The position numbers and the translations under genes were made by a program. From assembly GCF_030463535.1 (NCBI RefSeq), contig NC_132880.1:26248487-26312486 (forward strand): a stretch of DNA of 64,000 nt, given 5' to 3'. A model generated the notes under the pieces. The model worked only from the letters and a program-made list of their open reading frames with translations. It did not search any database and was not told the DNA's origin. This document shows, in pieces, positions 36,169-50,351 of this stretch. Every line of letters begins with the position of its first letter. Positions within the stretch are counted from its first letter, which is position 1. The stretch is from Salminus brasiliensis. Lineage: Eukaryota > Chordata > Actinopteri > Characiformes > Bryconidae.

Positions 36169-37969
36169 CACACAAGGGCGCTGACCTGGATGGAAGACTT
36201 TTCACACTTAGTTTGTTTATTTATTCATGTTTGTATTTATTTATTTATTTATTTACTTGCTTATTTATTGATTGCCTTGATCATATATCATCAGCTGGAC
36301 TCCACTGGCCTGACGCTCACAGAGAAAGAATTTTGTAACTGGTTGACCTGTGTGACCTTTCAGATGGTTCTGAGGTTGTTTAGAGTCTCATCAGCTCACC
36401 AGCAGCCGTTTCTGACATTCTGACACCATCATCATCTTTTCTCGGACTGCGACGCTTTAATAGAAACAATCCTGCCCAGGCCTTCCGCCTTCCTGCTTGC
36501 GCGACTCTCAACAACCTCAGACATTTTTTCTTCTTTATTTTTTTTTTGTTTAGTTTTGACCTTCTCCTGAGTTTGTTTGTCATTCTGTGGGTGGATATTT
36601 CCCGATTCTGCTTTCTGACAGTGTTTATATGGTCCAGTGTTAGCGTACGGCTGAGGGATGGCTGTGTAAAGAAGCTTCCCCTGCAAGAAAAACAAACAAA
36701 CAAAAAACCCTGGGATTGATTCACACGAATGACCACTGTCGACATTGTCACCCCCCCCCCTCCCCAAAGTTGTTCTGAGTAAAACGAATATTTCACTATA
36801 AAAAAATATATACATTCGCAGCCTGGGACAATTGGACACTCTTGACGATACAGTAAAATTATATGAATTGCAGCAGCGTATGAGAATCCGAGGAGTTGTG
36901 TTCTATCAAAATAATAATAGTAGTAATACTGAATTGGATCTTTGTGTCTTGTAATTATTGTAAATAATTTAAAAAGAGAGGGAAAAAATGACTTGCATGT
37001 CTATGTATAAAACTACTTAAATGGTTCCTGCCAAAGTTGTAAAGGTTGATCAATTTCTTCTTCGCCCTGACCCCCATCTCTCGTCTTGGAAAGCTTTTTA
37101 TTTTTATGATTTTTTTTCTTTTTTTCATTTCTGCAAGAGATTATGGCCAGCAGCTTCAATATCAACAAAACCTTTTATTTTTAAAGCAGGTTATTTTAAC
37201 CAATATGCTCAGAGTGACTGAGAAACGTGCTTCCCTCCATTTGCATCACCCTCATCTGAAAAAGACTGCAGGGGTCACTGCAGCCACGACCTGAGGTACT
37301 CTAGCTCTGCTACTCTGGCTGAAGCTGATAGCCGGCCGTGTCAAAATTGGTACTTATTCAGTGGATTTGCGCTCATTGTGTGACGCATAGCAGTGGACAG
37401 CAGCGGGGCTGATGACGAGGGCGGTCTCGAGGACTGGTCTTGAGAATAGTCTCTGCTAGAAGGGGATGCGGAGTGGTCTTGGCGATTTATAAAGAGCGCC
37501 ACAGTCATTCTTGGAATTTGAAGAAAGAAATGGTATGGCTGGTATTAGGAATTTTCAGTAAAGGAAAGTAATAAATCTGTGCAATACAAAGTAAAGGGCT
37601 TTCCACAACCACGCAGAACGATTGACCACAGATTCGGTGACCAGGAAAGACTTCACGGCCTGTTAGGAACGTCAAAGCGGCTTCAGCTCAGAACTGTTGC
37701 GGTGCCACCTGCAGTCTTTTCTCTCCCATCAGGGCAAAGGGGGGTGGGGGGCTGGGGCACAGGGCAGGAAAAATAATAATAATAATAATAATAATAATAT
37801 ACAAAACCCATTTCGTTCCATGGCGAAGAGTCTTAAGTTGTTTATAAAGGAGTTGAATCGATTGCTGCAACTTTGACTGGAATTGCAACTCGTGTCCCTT
37901 TTTTTTCCTGTGTGTGCGTGTATGTGTGCGTACTGTATTGTTCAAAAAAAGAGAGAAACTAAAAACCTA

Positions 37970-37971
<2 letters not shown>

Positions 37972-38010
<39 letters not shown>

Positions 38011-38027
38011 CTCGCTCTCTCTCTCGT
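37972..38027. repeat. (CT)n microsatellite
   Basis: CT run with GCT interruptions; a second, shorter CT run follows at 38131-38157. Confidence 0.95.
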
Positions 38028-38308
38028 ACTGCTGTTTGCTGTTCTGTTTAGTTAGTGTGACGTGCCAGTATTCCCCAAACCCCATCCCCTAAACCCCTGC
38101 GCTATCTACTTCTACCCTTCTCTCTATCTCACTCTCTCTCTCTCTCTCTCTCTCGCTCCCATTTCTCCATGGATCTTTAAGATGACAACTCTATGCAGAT
38201 GCTGTCTTTTATAAGTGTGTCAAAATTTTAAGTTGAAATAAGAGGAAAAAAAAACATGGAAAAAGACAAAACCCCGTCCAACAGACATTATGAATTGAAA
38301 AAAAAAAG

Positions 38309-38314
38309 AATAAA
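38309..38314 (+). other. stx1b: AATAAA candidate distal polyadenylation signal
   Basis: Hexamer in an A-rich context, followed by a TTGTT-containing stretch. It is the last reasonable signal before sequence of clearly different, intergenic character. Confidence 0.35.
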
Positions 38315-38330
38315 GAAAAAAAGGATTGTT

Positions 38331-39900
38331 CAGTGTAAAGCAGCTGTCCTGGTCTTTCCTGCTGTCCTCTGTCTCTCAATCTCTCTTTCAGGACGTCCCA
38401 ACAAATGGGGAACTGACCGACTTGGCTCAGGGTTTTACTCCTCAACTCCAACTTCCGCTGTTTTAGCCAAGACAGCACCAGAGCCATTAACCATGCCAAC
38501 GTTTTCTTGGTAGCTGCGGATCATGAAACATTCATAATTATACTACGTGATATGAAGTGATATCAGAGTCAATGTTTTAAATCAGTCTTTTGATGACTGA
38601 TTTCTTTTTGTCTGTGTCGTTATCATTTGGTTGTTAAGATAGCTACATAATTACGTACAGCTGGATGACTTTGGCATTCTTTCTGTGTGCTGACTAACTT
38701 TATCCGTAGCCTTAGCCTCATTATTTTGAGGAAACGATTGACTATGCTTAGCTAACACGCCTGGTCATGTTGCTGACCTCATCCCTAAACCTTTTTATTT
38801 AGACAGGAACTTTATCTAATGTTGTTGGAGGTGAAGCTAACCCTCTTTATTTGCTACCTAGTCAGCTCGCTTGCTAGCTGGTGAGGTAGGTCACCTTTTG
38901 AGACCACAAGGAAAGATTTGACATGAAGCTTATGTGCGAGACTGCAATTTAGATATTGTATATATATATTTATATAATTATTCAGACAAATTTGACCTGA
39001 GCTATAGACGTACAGTGGTACAACTTAATAATTTCATTACAATTTCATATTAATAGCTTTAGTTTTCCCCAAGGTTTAAAGCCTGGATGAACTGGCCAAT
39101 AGGAATGCTCTATGTAACTCTAAATAAATCTCTTATTTGACATTAACTTCCTTTGAAAATTTAGCAGAACATCTTCGCCTTCGTTAAGCCACCATTTTGG
39201 AGATACATGTTTTTCACCGGACAGCGACGGTATGTTTAAATGAAACACATCATTAAAGTTTACATTTGAGTTACTTTTTTTAGCAGTTTGGCTTCATTCA
39301 CTCTCACCCAATGAGGGTTCACTTGCAAGTCCTCCCCTTGGTTTGCTGTCAATAGGGTGTGAATGCGCAGAACTGCGCCATCTGCTGCTTGTGCTTAAAA
39401 CGCCGCCATTCAATTCACCATGGGCACGTTTGTCATAACAGATTAAACTGGACATTTTGTGAACTGGATGTTTTGTAAGCTCACAGCAGCTACGAACACA
39501 AGACAAGCAGGGTGTTTTATTGAGACGTATAACTGGGCAGATTAAATGTACTTACATATCCCAGTGCTGGGATGATGAGGGTTACACAAAATAATAAATG
39601 CATTAAATAATAAATACTTTTACCCCAGCTATTTTTTTCCCAGATGGGTAATGAATTAGTCTCTCAGCCACTGTATAAACTGTGCGTCTCCTAAAGGCTC
39701 CCTCAGTAGCTAATGTTGAGTTAACAGCAACTTTGGTGAGTCAGAACTGAATAGGGGGCAACATAACACCTTATGTACATCGTCCCCCGGTTAACTGTTA
39801 ACATACATTTTAAACACAAATAGCAGGGTGTGACCTGACTGCTTTCATACCCATGATTCCTTAAAACTGGCTCTGCTGTTCATAGACAGCCACATTCATC
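38331..39900. other. intergenic DNA
   Basis: No gene recognised. A copy of the fold-back family lies at 39155-39235. Remaining sequence is AT-rich and unassigned. Confidence 0.5.
39155..39235. repeat. partial copy of the fold-back repeat family
   Basis: CATCTTCGCCTTCGTTAAGC, then CACCATTTTGGAGATACATG and TTTTTCACCGGACAGCGACGG, match the right half of the element at 3585-3660. No inverted partner is near, so this is a half copy. Confidence 0.6.
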
Positions 39901-39904
39901 ATTT

Positions 39905-39940
39905 GTGTTGGACACAGATGGAATTTGGCCTCCGCCTTTA

Positions 39941-39974
<34 letters not shown>

Positions 39975-40171
39975 TACTGAGCAAACACGCAGTGGACAGT
40001 AAGCACCTGTGCATTGAGCAGTGGGCAGCAATCGTTAGGGCACCTAGAGAGCAGGGAAGGCTAAGGGCCTTGCTCAAAGGCCCAACAGTGGCAGCTTGCT
40101 GAGCCCAGGAATCAAACCCAAAATCCTGTCATAAATAGCGCCGTGCTCTAAACGCTGAGCCAGCACCGTCC
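39905..40171 (-). mobile_element. tRNA-derived SINE, minus orientation
   Basis: On the minus strand the element starts at about 40171 with GGTGCTGGCTCAGCGTTTAG (A-box region), then has GGGTTTGATTCCTGGGC (B box), the body with AGCAAGGCCCTTAGCC, a GTGTGT run (39943-39967 as CA) and TTAAAGGCGGAGG near the 3' end. It is the same family as the copy in stx1b intron 6 and retains the tRNA-like head that the other lacks. Not a functional tRNA gene. Confidence 0.8.
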
Positions 40172-40289
40172 AATCCCTAAAATCTGTCCTTCACCACTGC
40201 CCTTCAGTAAGCTTCACTGTTACAGTTTTTCTTTAATGGCAGGGGAATGGCAACAAACTTACTAATTCCAATATTTTAGATGTAGTAGG

Positions 40290-40600
40290 TCTGCAGATCT
40301 TTGCTGCAGTCACAGTCTTCTGGGAAGGCTTTACACTAGATGAGGCCATCCCAACAATGGGCTTTTCTCTCTGCTGCGGTCAGAGAGGCCCTGTCACTCC
40401 CTGAAGGCGAACACAGAGAGGATAAGGAGCAGTTTCTTCCCACAGGCTATACAGGCTCTGAACCAGGACTGTAACTGTAACATCTTCACTGAATATTCTT
40501 TAATCACTGATAATGAATGTTATCAAAGCATTTCACTGCTAGTTGTACTGTGTGTGACTGTGTATGTGATAAACTTTGATTTAAATGGTTGTTGAAACAC
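40290..40600 (+). mobile_element. non-LTR retrotransposon 3'-tail-like fragment
   Basis: The sequence GCAGTTTCTTCCCACAGGC, TATACAGGCTCTGAACCAGGA, and the terminal TGTGTATGTGATAAACTTTG with ATTTAAAT follows the usual end of teleost LINE elements (C-terminal coding part plus short 3' UTR). It is too decayed for a family name. The left part (40290-40370) may be a different repeat fragment. Confidence 0.5.
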
Positions 40601-42921
40601 TGCTGTGAAGAGGATTTGATTGAAGTCAGCTCCACAAAAATGATTAGTTCCATTACTACAGCTCATCGTCCAAGGTAGTGGATGGAGCTTTATCTCTCCA
40701 GAGAACACAGTTCCACTGTTCCACAGTCTAATGTCAGTCACCTTATAGTAGCTCAACTCACTCATTAGAGGAGCTGTTCAGATATCTTTGAAGGAAAAGT
40801 GTACATAGCAGTGCACTTTCTACAGTCTAATAGCACTATAATGATACAAATAGAGGCTCATCAAGAAGAAATAGTCAAAGAACAATCTGTTATTCCTTCA
40901 AGACAACCTAGGTCCTGTTTACACTTGATCACTTCATCTATCTTGAGTATTAGGATTATATCTGGATTACAAATGCAGGTGTAAACGCACCCAAGGCGCA
41001 TGCATCCATCTCAACAAAAGCCAGAGCTCCTTCATTACAAAGGGAACTTCTGGCCTCTAAAAATGAGCTAATTATATTTATCAAATGATGTTGAGGGGGG
41101 CCACTATAGTCAGGCTCATAATTTGGAGGATGAAGAGGCATTCAGGAGAAACAAGGTTTGGAACATGTGTTTTCCACAGAGAAAACACATGTTCATTTCA
41201 GTCAGGGAGAAATCCAGTTTAAACCTGGACCTCCTAATAGAGGAGTGAAAACACTCCCAGAACCAGGAGAAAGGCTGCTCCTTCAGTTCCGTTTGTGTGT
41301 TAAGCTAGTTAGTTTAATGAAGCACCAGTGTGGTTAACCTTCACATCCTCTTATCGGGTTTTAACATCCTCTTATCGGGTTTTTACGGTGCCAACCTTCT
41401 TTTTAATACAGAAACAGAAAACACAGGTAATTTGTCGCTGTATCTGAGCTGATGTCCGTATAACACACCATCTAGCATTCCTGTTTACAACCTGGGAAAA
41501 AAGGCTTTAATGTTTGGTTAATTTAGATTTTCTGTCGTCAACGAGAGCAGGTTGATTTAGCATCGTAGCAACAAAACAAAAAACAGAAGATGAGCATTGA
41601 GCACCAGAAGTGACATCTCATTCCTTGTGAACCAGAAATTTTACTCAGCGCTTGGCATTTCACATCGGATGTGACACCTGCTGCAAGGCCCAAGAGGTTT
41701 CTGTATTTCCTGTGATGGAAACACTGGAAACACATGGCTCTATTGTCCATGCCTTGCCTAAACAAACTATATGCACTAATACTGGCCACAGCTAACTATG
41801 CTAGCTAAATGACCTGTGAACAGACCTCACTGCTACTTACACGTGTTGATTTGGTTAGCAAGCTGTTGGCAAAATTGAGAAGTATAGGAGCGTATTGCTT
41901 ATTGGTCTGGTGGAAAATGAGCTTTAGGGACGCAAAATGATAAGTTAACAGCACACACTCATATGAGTGTTTATTTTGGGTGAGAGTAATCCATGTAAAA
42001 AGAAAAAAAGATTTGAAGAACTCAAGAAATCAGGACTCATCAAAAAATCCCAATAGTTAATATGTCAACATAGTGGTGTTCATGTGCGTTCTTCAAATAA
42101 ATATAATATTCCTGACTTGACTTAATAGCAGCCAAACAATTCAGTCGGACTAACCAGAGACACATTAGATTACGGAGTGTAAAAGCATGTAGTAACAATC
42201 CAGATACTAGTCAATGCTAGATGTACACAGTGTCATGGTGGTCTACTGTATCCAGTTGCTATCAGTTAATATCGGTATTTTAGTACATTCAGATCTAAAT
42301 GTAACCCTACTCTAATCCTTATATAAAAAATATATCAGTAAATATCAGCAATGAATTTAATCTACATGAATGGATAACTAATTACAACAAATCAACTCAT
42401 TTCCATAATTGTTTTAAACAGCATTCAAGACGATTTGAGCAGAATAGCTAACTGACATGATAATTATGATAATCATGAAATTGAGAGGTTGTGGGAATTC
42501 ACTGAAAGAAATGGTGCCTAAATTAGACTACAAAAAAAGCCATCTTTCTGATTATGAGATTGTATGAGAATATCCTATTATTTTTTGTTTTTAGTGTAAA
42601 TGTAAATGCTTAAAGCATCATCTTAAACAAGACAAATGTATCAATTGTACCGGATCGGTTATTTTAAGGGTGAGCGAGTTCTGACCCTTTGTTGGTGCTG
42701 CACCACTGGTATATTTCCAGAGATATTATTCCCAGTCTGCAGCAGTGAGGAGCATGCCGAGGCTAATCCATGATGGAACACAGGATGAAATTTTGTAGAT
42801 TGCCTTTTAAAGAACCTTTACAATGGTTCTGAATAGCACCAAGTGTTCCACTACTGTATCGTAAATCAAATAACCTGATTTGTATAGAGTAAAATATAGC
42901 AGGCTAGAATGGTACGTTATA
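40601..42921. other. intergenic DNA with repeat debris
   Basis: No gene recognised. Around 40905-41260 sequence such as GTCCTGTTTACACTTGATCAC and AGGTGTAAACGCACCCAAGGC resembles a teleost MITE, ends unclear. A tandem duplication of about 21 bp (CATCCTCTTATCGGGTTTT) is at 41343-41384. The rest is AT-rich without a recognisable feature. Confidence 0.45.
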
Positions 42922-44180
<1,259 letters not shown>

Positions 44181-44380
44181 AATAGTCACTACTACTAGCT
44201 GTGAGGCTGTATAAACATTTGACTGGAACGTTTCCAATCCACTTTTAATGGTTCTGCAGTAGTGGTCCACAGTTACACTCTTGATGGACATAAATATTAT
44301 GGCAGTATTTGGGCTTTGAATAATTTTTGAGCTGTTCAGAATGAGGTACAACATACAACTATAATAGAAATTGGTGCACA

Positions 44381-44870
44381 ATTTTTTTTTCTGAAATCAA
44401 CACATGATCAATATAGAGACACAGCACACTTATTATTTGGTTCAATGCCTGGGGTCATATTTCAAGCATCTCGCTGGTTTGAGGTTATGCTGAAGAATTC
44501 AGAGGTAGCCCTTATTTATCCTTCCATCCCCTTTGTGCAACATAACAGTTCTGCGGATAGCAAAACCCAAAGCATGATCCTGCCACCATCATGCCTAACA
44601 TTTTGTACAGTGTTCCTGGATCCTTGAATGCCTCACCTTCACTTCTGCAAACGGAAAGCTTTTTCTTTGTCCATGTGGTGCAAATCTTAAGCTTGAAGGT
44701 GCTGATTCTAGAGAGAGGGTGTAGACAGTGGCACTGGTGTTCCAGCAGTTTCCAGTTCATGGCAGGCCTGTGCCTTGAAGGTTCTTGGGTTGTTCCTGAC
44801 CATTGAAACCCAGCTCTTCTCAGCTAAAGGTGACCATTTGGTTCTTATTTAAGACCTTGGCAATGTGGCT
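44381..44870 (-). mobile_element. second, older Tc1-like remnant
   Basis: The segment reads like the minus strand of a Tc1-like element: CTGAAATCAACAC and CAGCACACTTAT at its left, the GCTGAAGAATTCAGAGGTAG block shared with the remnant at about 4573, and the complement of a HGGGR-type stretch (CCTGCCACCATCATGCC) near 44578. Stops are frequent and terminal repeats are not recognisable. It lies 200 bp from the better-preserved Tc1 element. Confidence 0.6.
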
Positions 44871-45351
44871 ACACCTCCCAATAACGTGAGACATTTCTAC
44901 TTGTGTAAATCTACAATCAATTCTTAGACTTCCCTATGCTGTTTTGTCAAACAAGCCCTTTATAGGTCATTTAAACACTGCCTTTAAGTCACTTTGTGTG
45001 TGTGTGTAGTGGTGCACACGCTGGACTGATATCTCTTCTTATTTGTTGACTACTGATATGAAATAACCTGACGATGATTTTTAAGCTTCATCAGTAATGT
45101 TTGCCATCTGGCAACCTCTGCCCCAGAAAGCTCTTCCCACCTTTAGTTTGTCATTAAAAGGTGGGCTTCCCAGTCTAGAGCAGGGGTGGGCAACGTACAG
45201 CTCCACCATATCCTAATGTTTGTAATTGCTGTAATGCCACTTTCACTGCTGGTCTCACAGCAACACAGACATGAGAATTTTGCGTCATTCGAGGGGCAAT
45301 GGTCCTGAAAGGCACTGGACAAACCACACTAGATTGTGCAGGGCCTGAAAA

Positions 45352-46130
45352 CTAGAGATGTTCAGATCCGATCCAGTGGACCGGGATGGGGGTCAATCCA
45401 GGCTCCACATCATATTGGATCCGGTATGGACTATTTTAATCCCAATCCAGTTCTGAGTCTTTGTTTTAACCATGGTGTTCGGAGAATCATCTGGTGGCCT
45501 CAAGGCGTCATTAACAGACATTATTCCCAGCCCGCAGCAGTGCGAACGTTCTCAGAAGGTAAGTACAAGAGTTGAGAGTCTGCAGTGTGGAGCTATTTTA
45601 CAGTGGAACATTACAACAGACCATAATATCTGAAACTTTTATAAAACTAATCACTGAAGCGCTCCGTTTTACCAGCGGGAGAACCGCTCACTAGCACTGA
45701 GGAACGCATTCAGAGCCGAGTGGAGGCTAATGAAGATAATGCTAACACACACATGCTAGAGAAACCCCAATCATAGCACATTCCCCTGCGGATATTTCAT
45801 ATCAGCAGACCAACAACCCCTACACACACAACGTGACTGGACTGCAGTAATTTAAAGGAGCTGGGAGCTGATTGGTCAGGGAGGAGAGTCAGAATGAATT
45901 AGATGATTAAAACACAGTATAAAAGACATTTTTAGAAAAGTTTCTACTAAACTAAATCAGTCAGTTCAGAATGTCGCATTATAGAAACTGCTACTAAAAA
46001 TAGAGATTTCACTGAATGTATTAATCAGATGATCATCCTATCTAAACTGTGACGGTAATATTTATACAAACAGAGATTTGGAATCAGATTGGATCAGGTT
46101 AAAATAACCTGATCAGGAAATCCCTCCCAA
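45352..46130. mobile_element. putative hAT-like non-autonomous element
   Basis: The left end AGAGATGTTCAGATCCGATCC and the complement of the right end, AGGGATTTCCTGATCAGGTTA, are weak inverted repeats, and the interior has ATCC/GGAT-rich patches typical of a teleost hAT family. Target duplications are not clear, so limits and class are tentative. Directly to the left, CAGGGGTGGGCAAC at 45181 resembles an isolated hAT end. Confidence 0.35.
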
Positions 46131-47818
46131 AAACTCATTCATTTATGAAAGAGTACACACACACACACACATGCAGTGAGCCTGCTGTGGCGCTCTGTGA
46201 ATTTCAGTGTCTCTCAGAGCCCCAAATTAGAACCAAATTAGCCAGTAAATTAAAGTCTAAAGATAAAGTCTTTAAGATAAACAGGGAAAGGTTAGTGATC
46301 TGTTACCTCAGCTCATGACGAGCCATTCCAGTCTGTCCTTTTCACCCATGATTTAACCCCGAACACTCCAAGACTTATTACACACTAAGGTTTATTATTC
46401 AGCAACTGCAGGGACGTCTGTACAAACAGGCTGTTTAAGAGATTTGAAAGGGGTTATAGATTTGGCTTCCTTCTTTATCAGTCAGCTTGTAAAGAAAAAC
46501 ATGTCCAACAGACCCCCCCCAAAAAAAACACCAAACACTTCCACTGTTGGCCTCACAGCAATGAGTTTCACATCTTTCAAGATGCAAGCCGACAGCCACT
46601 GTACGCACCAGACCAATACCAACCGATAAATTCACTAAATGCTGAACTTTTCCAGTCCAATCCAATAAACATATACAAGTCGTGTAAATTAAACTTGACC
46701 TTAATGTTTATTAGCACTTGCATTCTGTCCTCTGCTATGCAGTGATATGCAGGGCAGTGGCCTTAAAACAAAGCAGAGTGCTTTATAGCACTGGATGAAA
46801 TTCATCCAGTGTCTATTAGCGCAATCGCTGCTGTTTTCTATTGTAGCCTTTGAAGAGATTGGACATGGAATGGTATGATAATCCTAACACCTCTGAAGTT
46901 ACTGGATCTCCTCAGGTTTAAAAGCATGCACAACCTCTACAAAACAAATGGTGAGATTTTTGTTGAAATCAGTTCCCTCATATGAGTTGCTGACCCTTGG
47001 CCTAGAGTCTACTGAGGCACTACTGCCTACTCTTAGCAAGAAGGGTTCTATACAGCACAGAAAAAGATTTGTTGACCCGTAACAACAGTGGAACCCTTTT
47101 TGGTGCTATACTGATAAGTTTTTTTTTTTTTTTTTTTTTTTTCAGTTTTTTCTCCATTGTAAAGAAACTCAATTTAACCAGGACACTTAAGAGGACATTT
47201 AAACATTCAAATGGTTCTTAGGATTGTAGGATGTTTTATTAAAAAATAAATAAAATAAATAAAAAGATTTGTATATATATATATGATAAATTTTGTTATG
47301 GCGACAGTATGCTTATCTAAGCACTGAGGATACTGTTAGTGCTTAATGAACACTGATCAGATGCAGGTTTCATTACAGATACTGTAATTAGACTGGATTA
47401 ATTAGATGAAGAGCAGCAGATGTTGAATAAAAAAACAAACAAAAAAACCCTGTACGGGAGAGTTTCTGAATAGTAGTTTTTAAGTTTAATCATCTTTAAA
47501 TATCGTGATGTAGTATTTGTACCATATCGCCCATCCCCAACCACACAGTTGCTGTCGTGGAAAAACCTTGTTTTTTCTATTTTCGCATTCTGACAATGGG
47601 AATTCACCATTTGTTCTTTGTATCGGCGGAGAATTTCCTGATAAAATGGACTGACAAAAATGTTTTTAATTGCCGCGGAAAAAAATATTACGTTGACTTT
47701 CACTAAAGATTTAGAAGGTTTCGCCTTTCTCCCGTAAAGCTGCCATTTGAGAGTTTTGTGTTAGTGTCAAAAATATTTACCAATCACACAACAATGTGAA
47801 TTATGTTTTTTTCAGCTA
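46131..47818. other. intergenic DNA
   Basis: No gene recognised. It contains a run of 24 T at 47119-47142, a short TA run near 47273, and a partial fold-back-family copy at about 47705-47760 (TTTAGAAGGTTTCGCCTTTC, CCCGTAAAGCTGCCATTT). Otherwise AT-rich and unassigned. Confidence 0.5.
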
Positions 47819-49907
47819 TTTATTTTCATTACTTGAGAGCATTAAGGTTATAATCCAAACAAGTTCTGTTAGGAAATGAATTATCAAAATGTAGTTTAAA
47901 AAAAGTGTATAGTCAGCAGTACATATATATGCATGAAAGAGGGAGGAGGAGAAAAATAAAGAGGGAAAAAAAACAAAACAAAAAAAACAAAAGGTTAAAC
48001 TTACATAGTTCTTATTTTCGTTCAAAATCATTAATCCTTCCCAGATGAATGCACCTAAGTTTGTTATATAGTTTAGCTTCTTTTTCCACCCTAATCGCAG
48101 GTTATAAGAACATACATATATACACAATCTTCTTCCTGTGCTCTAGTCATATCACTTTTCCTTACGACTTCACTTTCACTCAAAATAGAATGGACTTACT
48201 AGCACCAGTGCTCCCTGGTAATATAGGTTCAATGAGCTTGAAATAGTCAAATGCAATTAAATAAAAAAGGATACTAATAAATATAAGGGATATTGTAAGG
48301 ATGTAACAAAAACAAACAAAAAAGGGGTTAAAATAAGATTGCCAAAGTGATTGTAATTTTCACAAAACAAAAATAAAATAACAAAAATAAAATCATCCCT
48401 TAAAAATGTGAGCTTAATAGCACGAGACAGAGGCACATCCAATCTTGATGTGAGAAAAGGAAGGGCGGGGGCAGAGGGCGGGACTTTCACGACATCACGT
48501 GAGGAAGGCATAACAATACAGTGATATCTTTACACTCATCATACTGCAATCGGAGAAACACACATTGTTACAGCTCCCTGTCTATTGTACAAGGGGTTTA
48601 AAAGCATTTAACCAAAACAAAGATAAAAAAATAAAAATAAAATTAAAAAAAGAGAAGTGGAGATTACAGTCACTAAAACGAGTGTTCTTTAGGAGTCCTG
48701 TCATATCCTCGACTCCATGTCAATCATATATGAAGGATTCACCGGTCAAAACAAAGAGAGAAGGAAGCGTGTGGAACAGAGAGCTCCTACGACGGGCAGG
48801 TCCTAAAACTAGCGTCTTCGGTTATAAGGGTTAATATAAATAAAATGCATACTACAGTGATTCTTTTTTTTGTGGTTTTGTTTATATAAAAGTCTTCCTG
48901 TAAATAATACAGTCAGAAGTACGATACAATACAAGTTAAAACCAAATGCCAGTACAAGCCTATCAATATACATCGTTTTGCTTTTTCTTTTTTTTTCCCC
49001 CCATTTTTTTTTTATTCCTCAAAAGCACAACCTATTATTTCTATACACTAGCTACTCAGGTGCGGTGTTTGAAAAATAAGGGTTCTGAGCAACGTCTTGA
49101 GGGGAAACTTTATAGGAGGGAACACACAAAAACAAAAAAAAAACAAACAAACAAACAAAAACAATGCCGCAAAGAAGAGAACCCATATAGCGCAATGCTG
49201 TCATCTGCTGAATAATAAGGTTTGAAGCTCATCTTCGTGCTGCAAGAAACACACAAGTTAGAAAAAATTAGAGAACATCAGATGGGAGAACAAAAACAAC
49301 AAAAAAACTAACAAAAAAACTAAAAAAACCAAAAGCAAAACACCCTTGAGAGTTCTACACAACATGGTGACTGCAGTCAGTTTTCAAATACGATCTATAT
49401 ACTGTCAGACCTAGCTCCTACACATACAAGTTGCTCAATGTTTTTTTTTGTTTGTTTGCTTTTTTTATTGTTATTCTTATTTTCTTTTTTGGGAATTTGA
49501 CAGTGAATATGACTTCTTTGTATAATATAGAAAATATTGAACATTTTGCAAGGTGACCAAAGGGAGGATGGAGATGAGATGATGGAGGAGTCTTCATTTG
49601 ATTTCAGATGCAAAACTAACCTCTTTGCCTCTACTGACCTTAATACTGAGGGTGTATAAATGGATGGATGGGTCTGATTCACTGAAACCAGCTGAATCTA
49701 CAATGACCACTCTGGTTCTGCGAGTACTGACTCAAAATTGATCTTCCTCAATTCTGCTCACTGTGGTATAACTGAAAAAAAATCTGACCTATTGAAAGTC
49801 CAACATGAAATGCAGTCCTCTGTCAAGCAAGAGTTCAAGTTCGAGTTTAAAACTGTTATTCTTCAAGCAGTTTACGCTACATCGAGCGAGCAAATCACCC
49901 TAGATTC

Positions 49908-49947
<40 letters not shown>

Positions 49948-50351
49948 AGAGGGTGGGTAAATCAAGTGAACGCCAGAATGCATGTAGGGTCAGCCGCAGT
50001 GTTTAAAATGGGTGTGGGGGGTGTGGTTTCTGTCTGTCTGAATGATGTAAAATGGTCTGTGTACCGAGTCCTCGTTTTACATATGCGAAAATGGAGGGAC
50101 AGTCCTCTAAACCTAGACAACAACCTGCTCAACCGAAGGAAACAGAAAAAAGAAATTATAATAAAAAGAAAATGGTAGGAATAATTCACAGCCACGCCTC
50201 ACATACTGTGCTAACTGCAGATGAGGTGAGAGGTGAGAGGAGAGAATGGGGGGTGGGGGGGGATAGGATAACTATTTGGCACCTCAGGAAACCTTGGCAT
50301 TAAATCTCCATAACAAAAACAAGTCCTTCCTCCCCAACTCCAACCACTAAC
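47819..50351 (-). other. znf646: probable znf646 3' UTR and flank
   Basis: Downstream of the znf646 stop there is no coding potential. AATAAA on the minus strand (TTTATT as shown) occurs at 49464-49469, 49011-49016 and 47819-47824; which is used cannot be decided. The stretch has many A- and T-runs, including 35 A at 49909-49943 (a U run in the transcript). Confidence 0.45.

Larger units (their letters stand above)
31905..38330 (+). other. stx1b: stx1b 3' UTR (distal end uncertain)
   Basis: After the stop there is no further coding potential. AATAAA signals on the + strand are at 32119-32124, 35147-35152, 36096-36101 and 38309-38314, so the 3' UTR could be 0.2 to 6.4 kb long; neuronal syntaxin transcripts usually have long 3' UTRs. 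The stretch holds TA, CT and GT microsatellites (33150-33215, 35419-35441, 35537-35569, 37972-38027, 38131-38157), an (AAT)n run at 37771-37799, a MITE-like piece at 35040-35250 and a G-rich block at 35851-35937. Region 33250-34800 is unusually balanced in composition and non-repetitive. Many short open frames here show no domain. Confidence 0.6.
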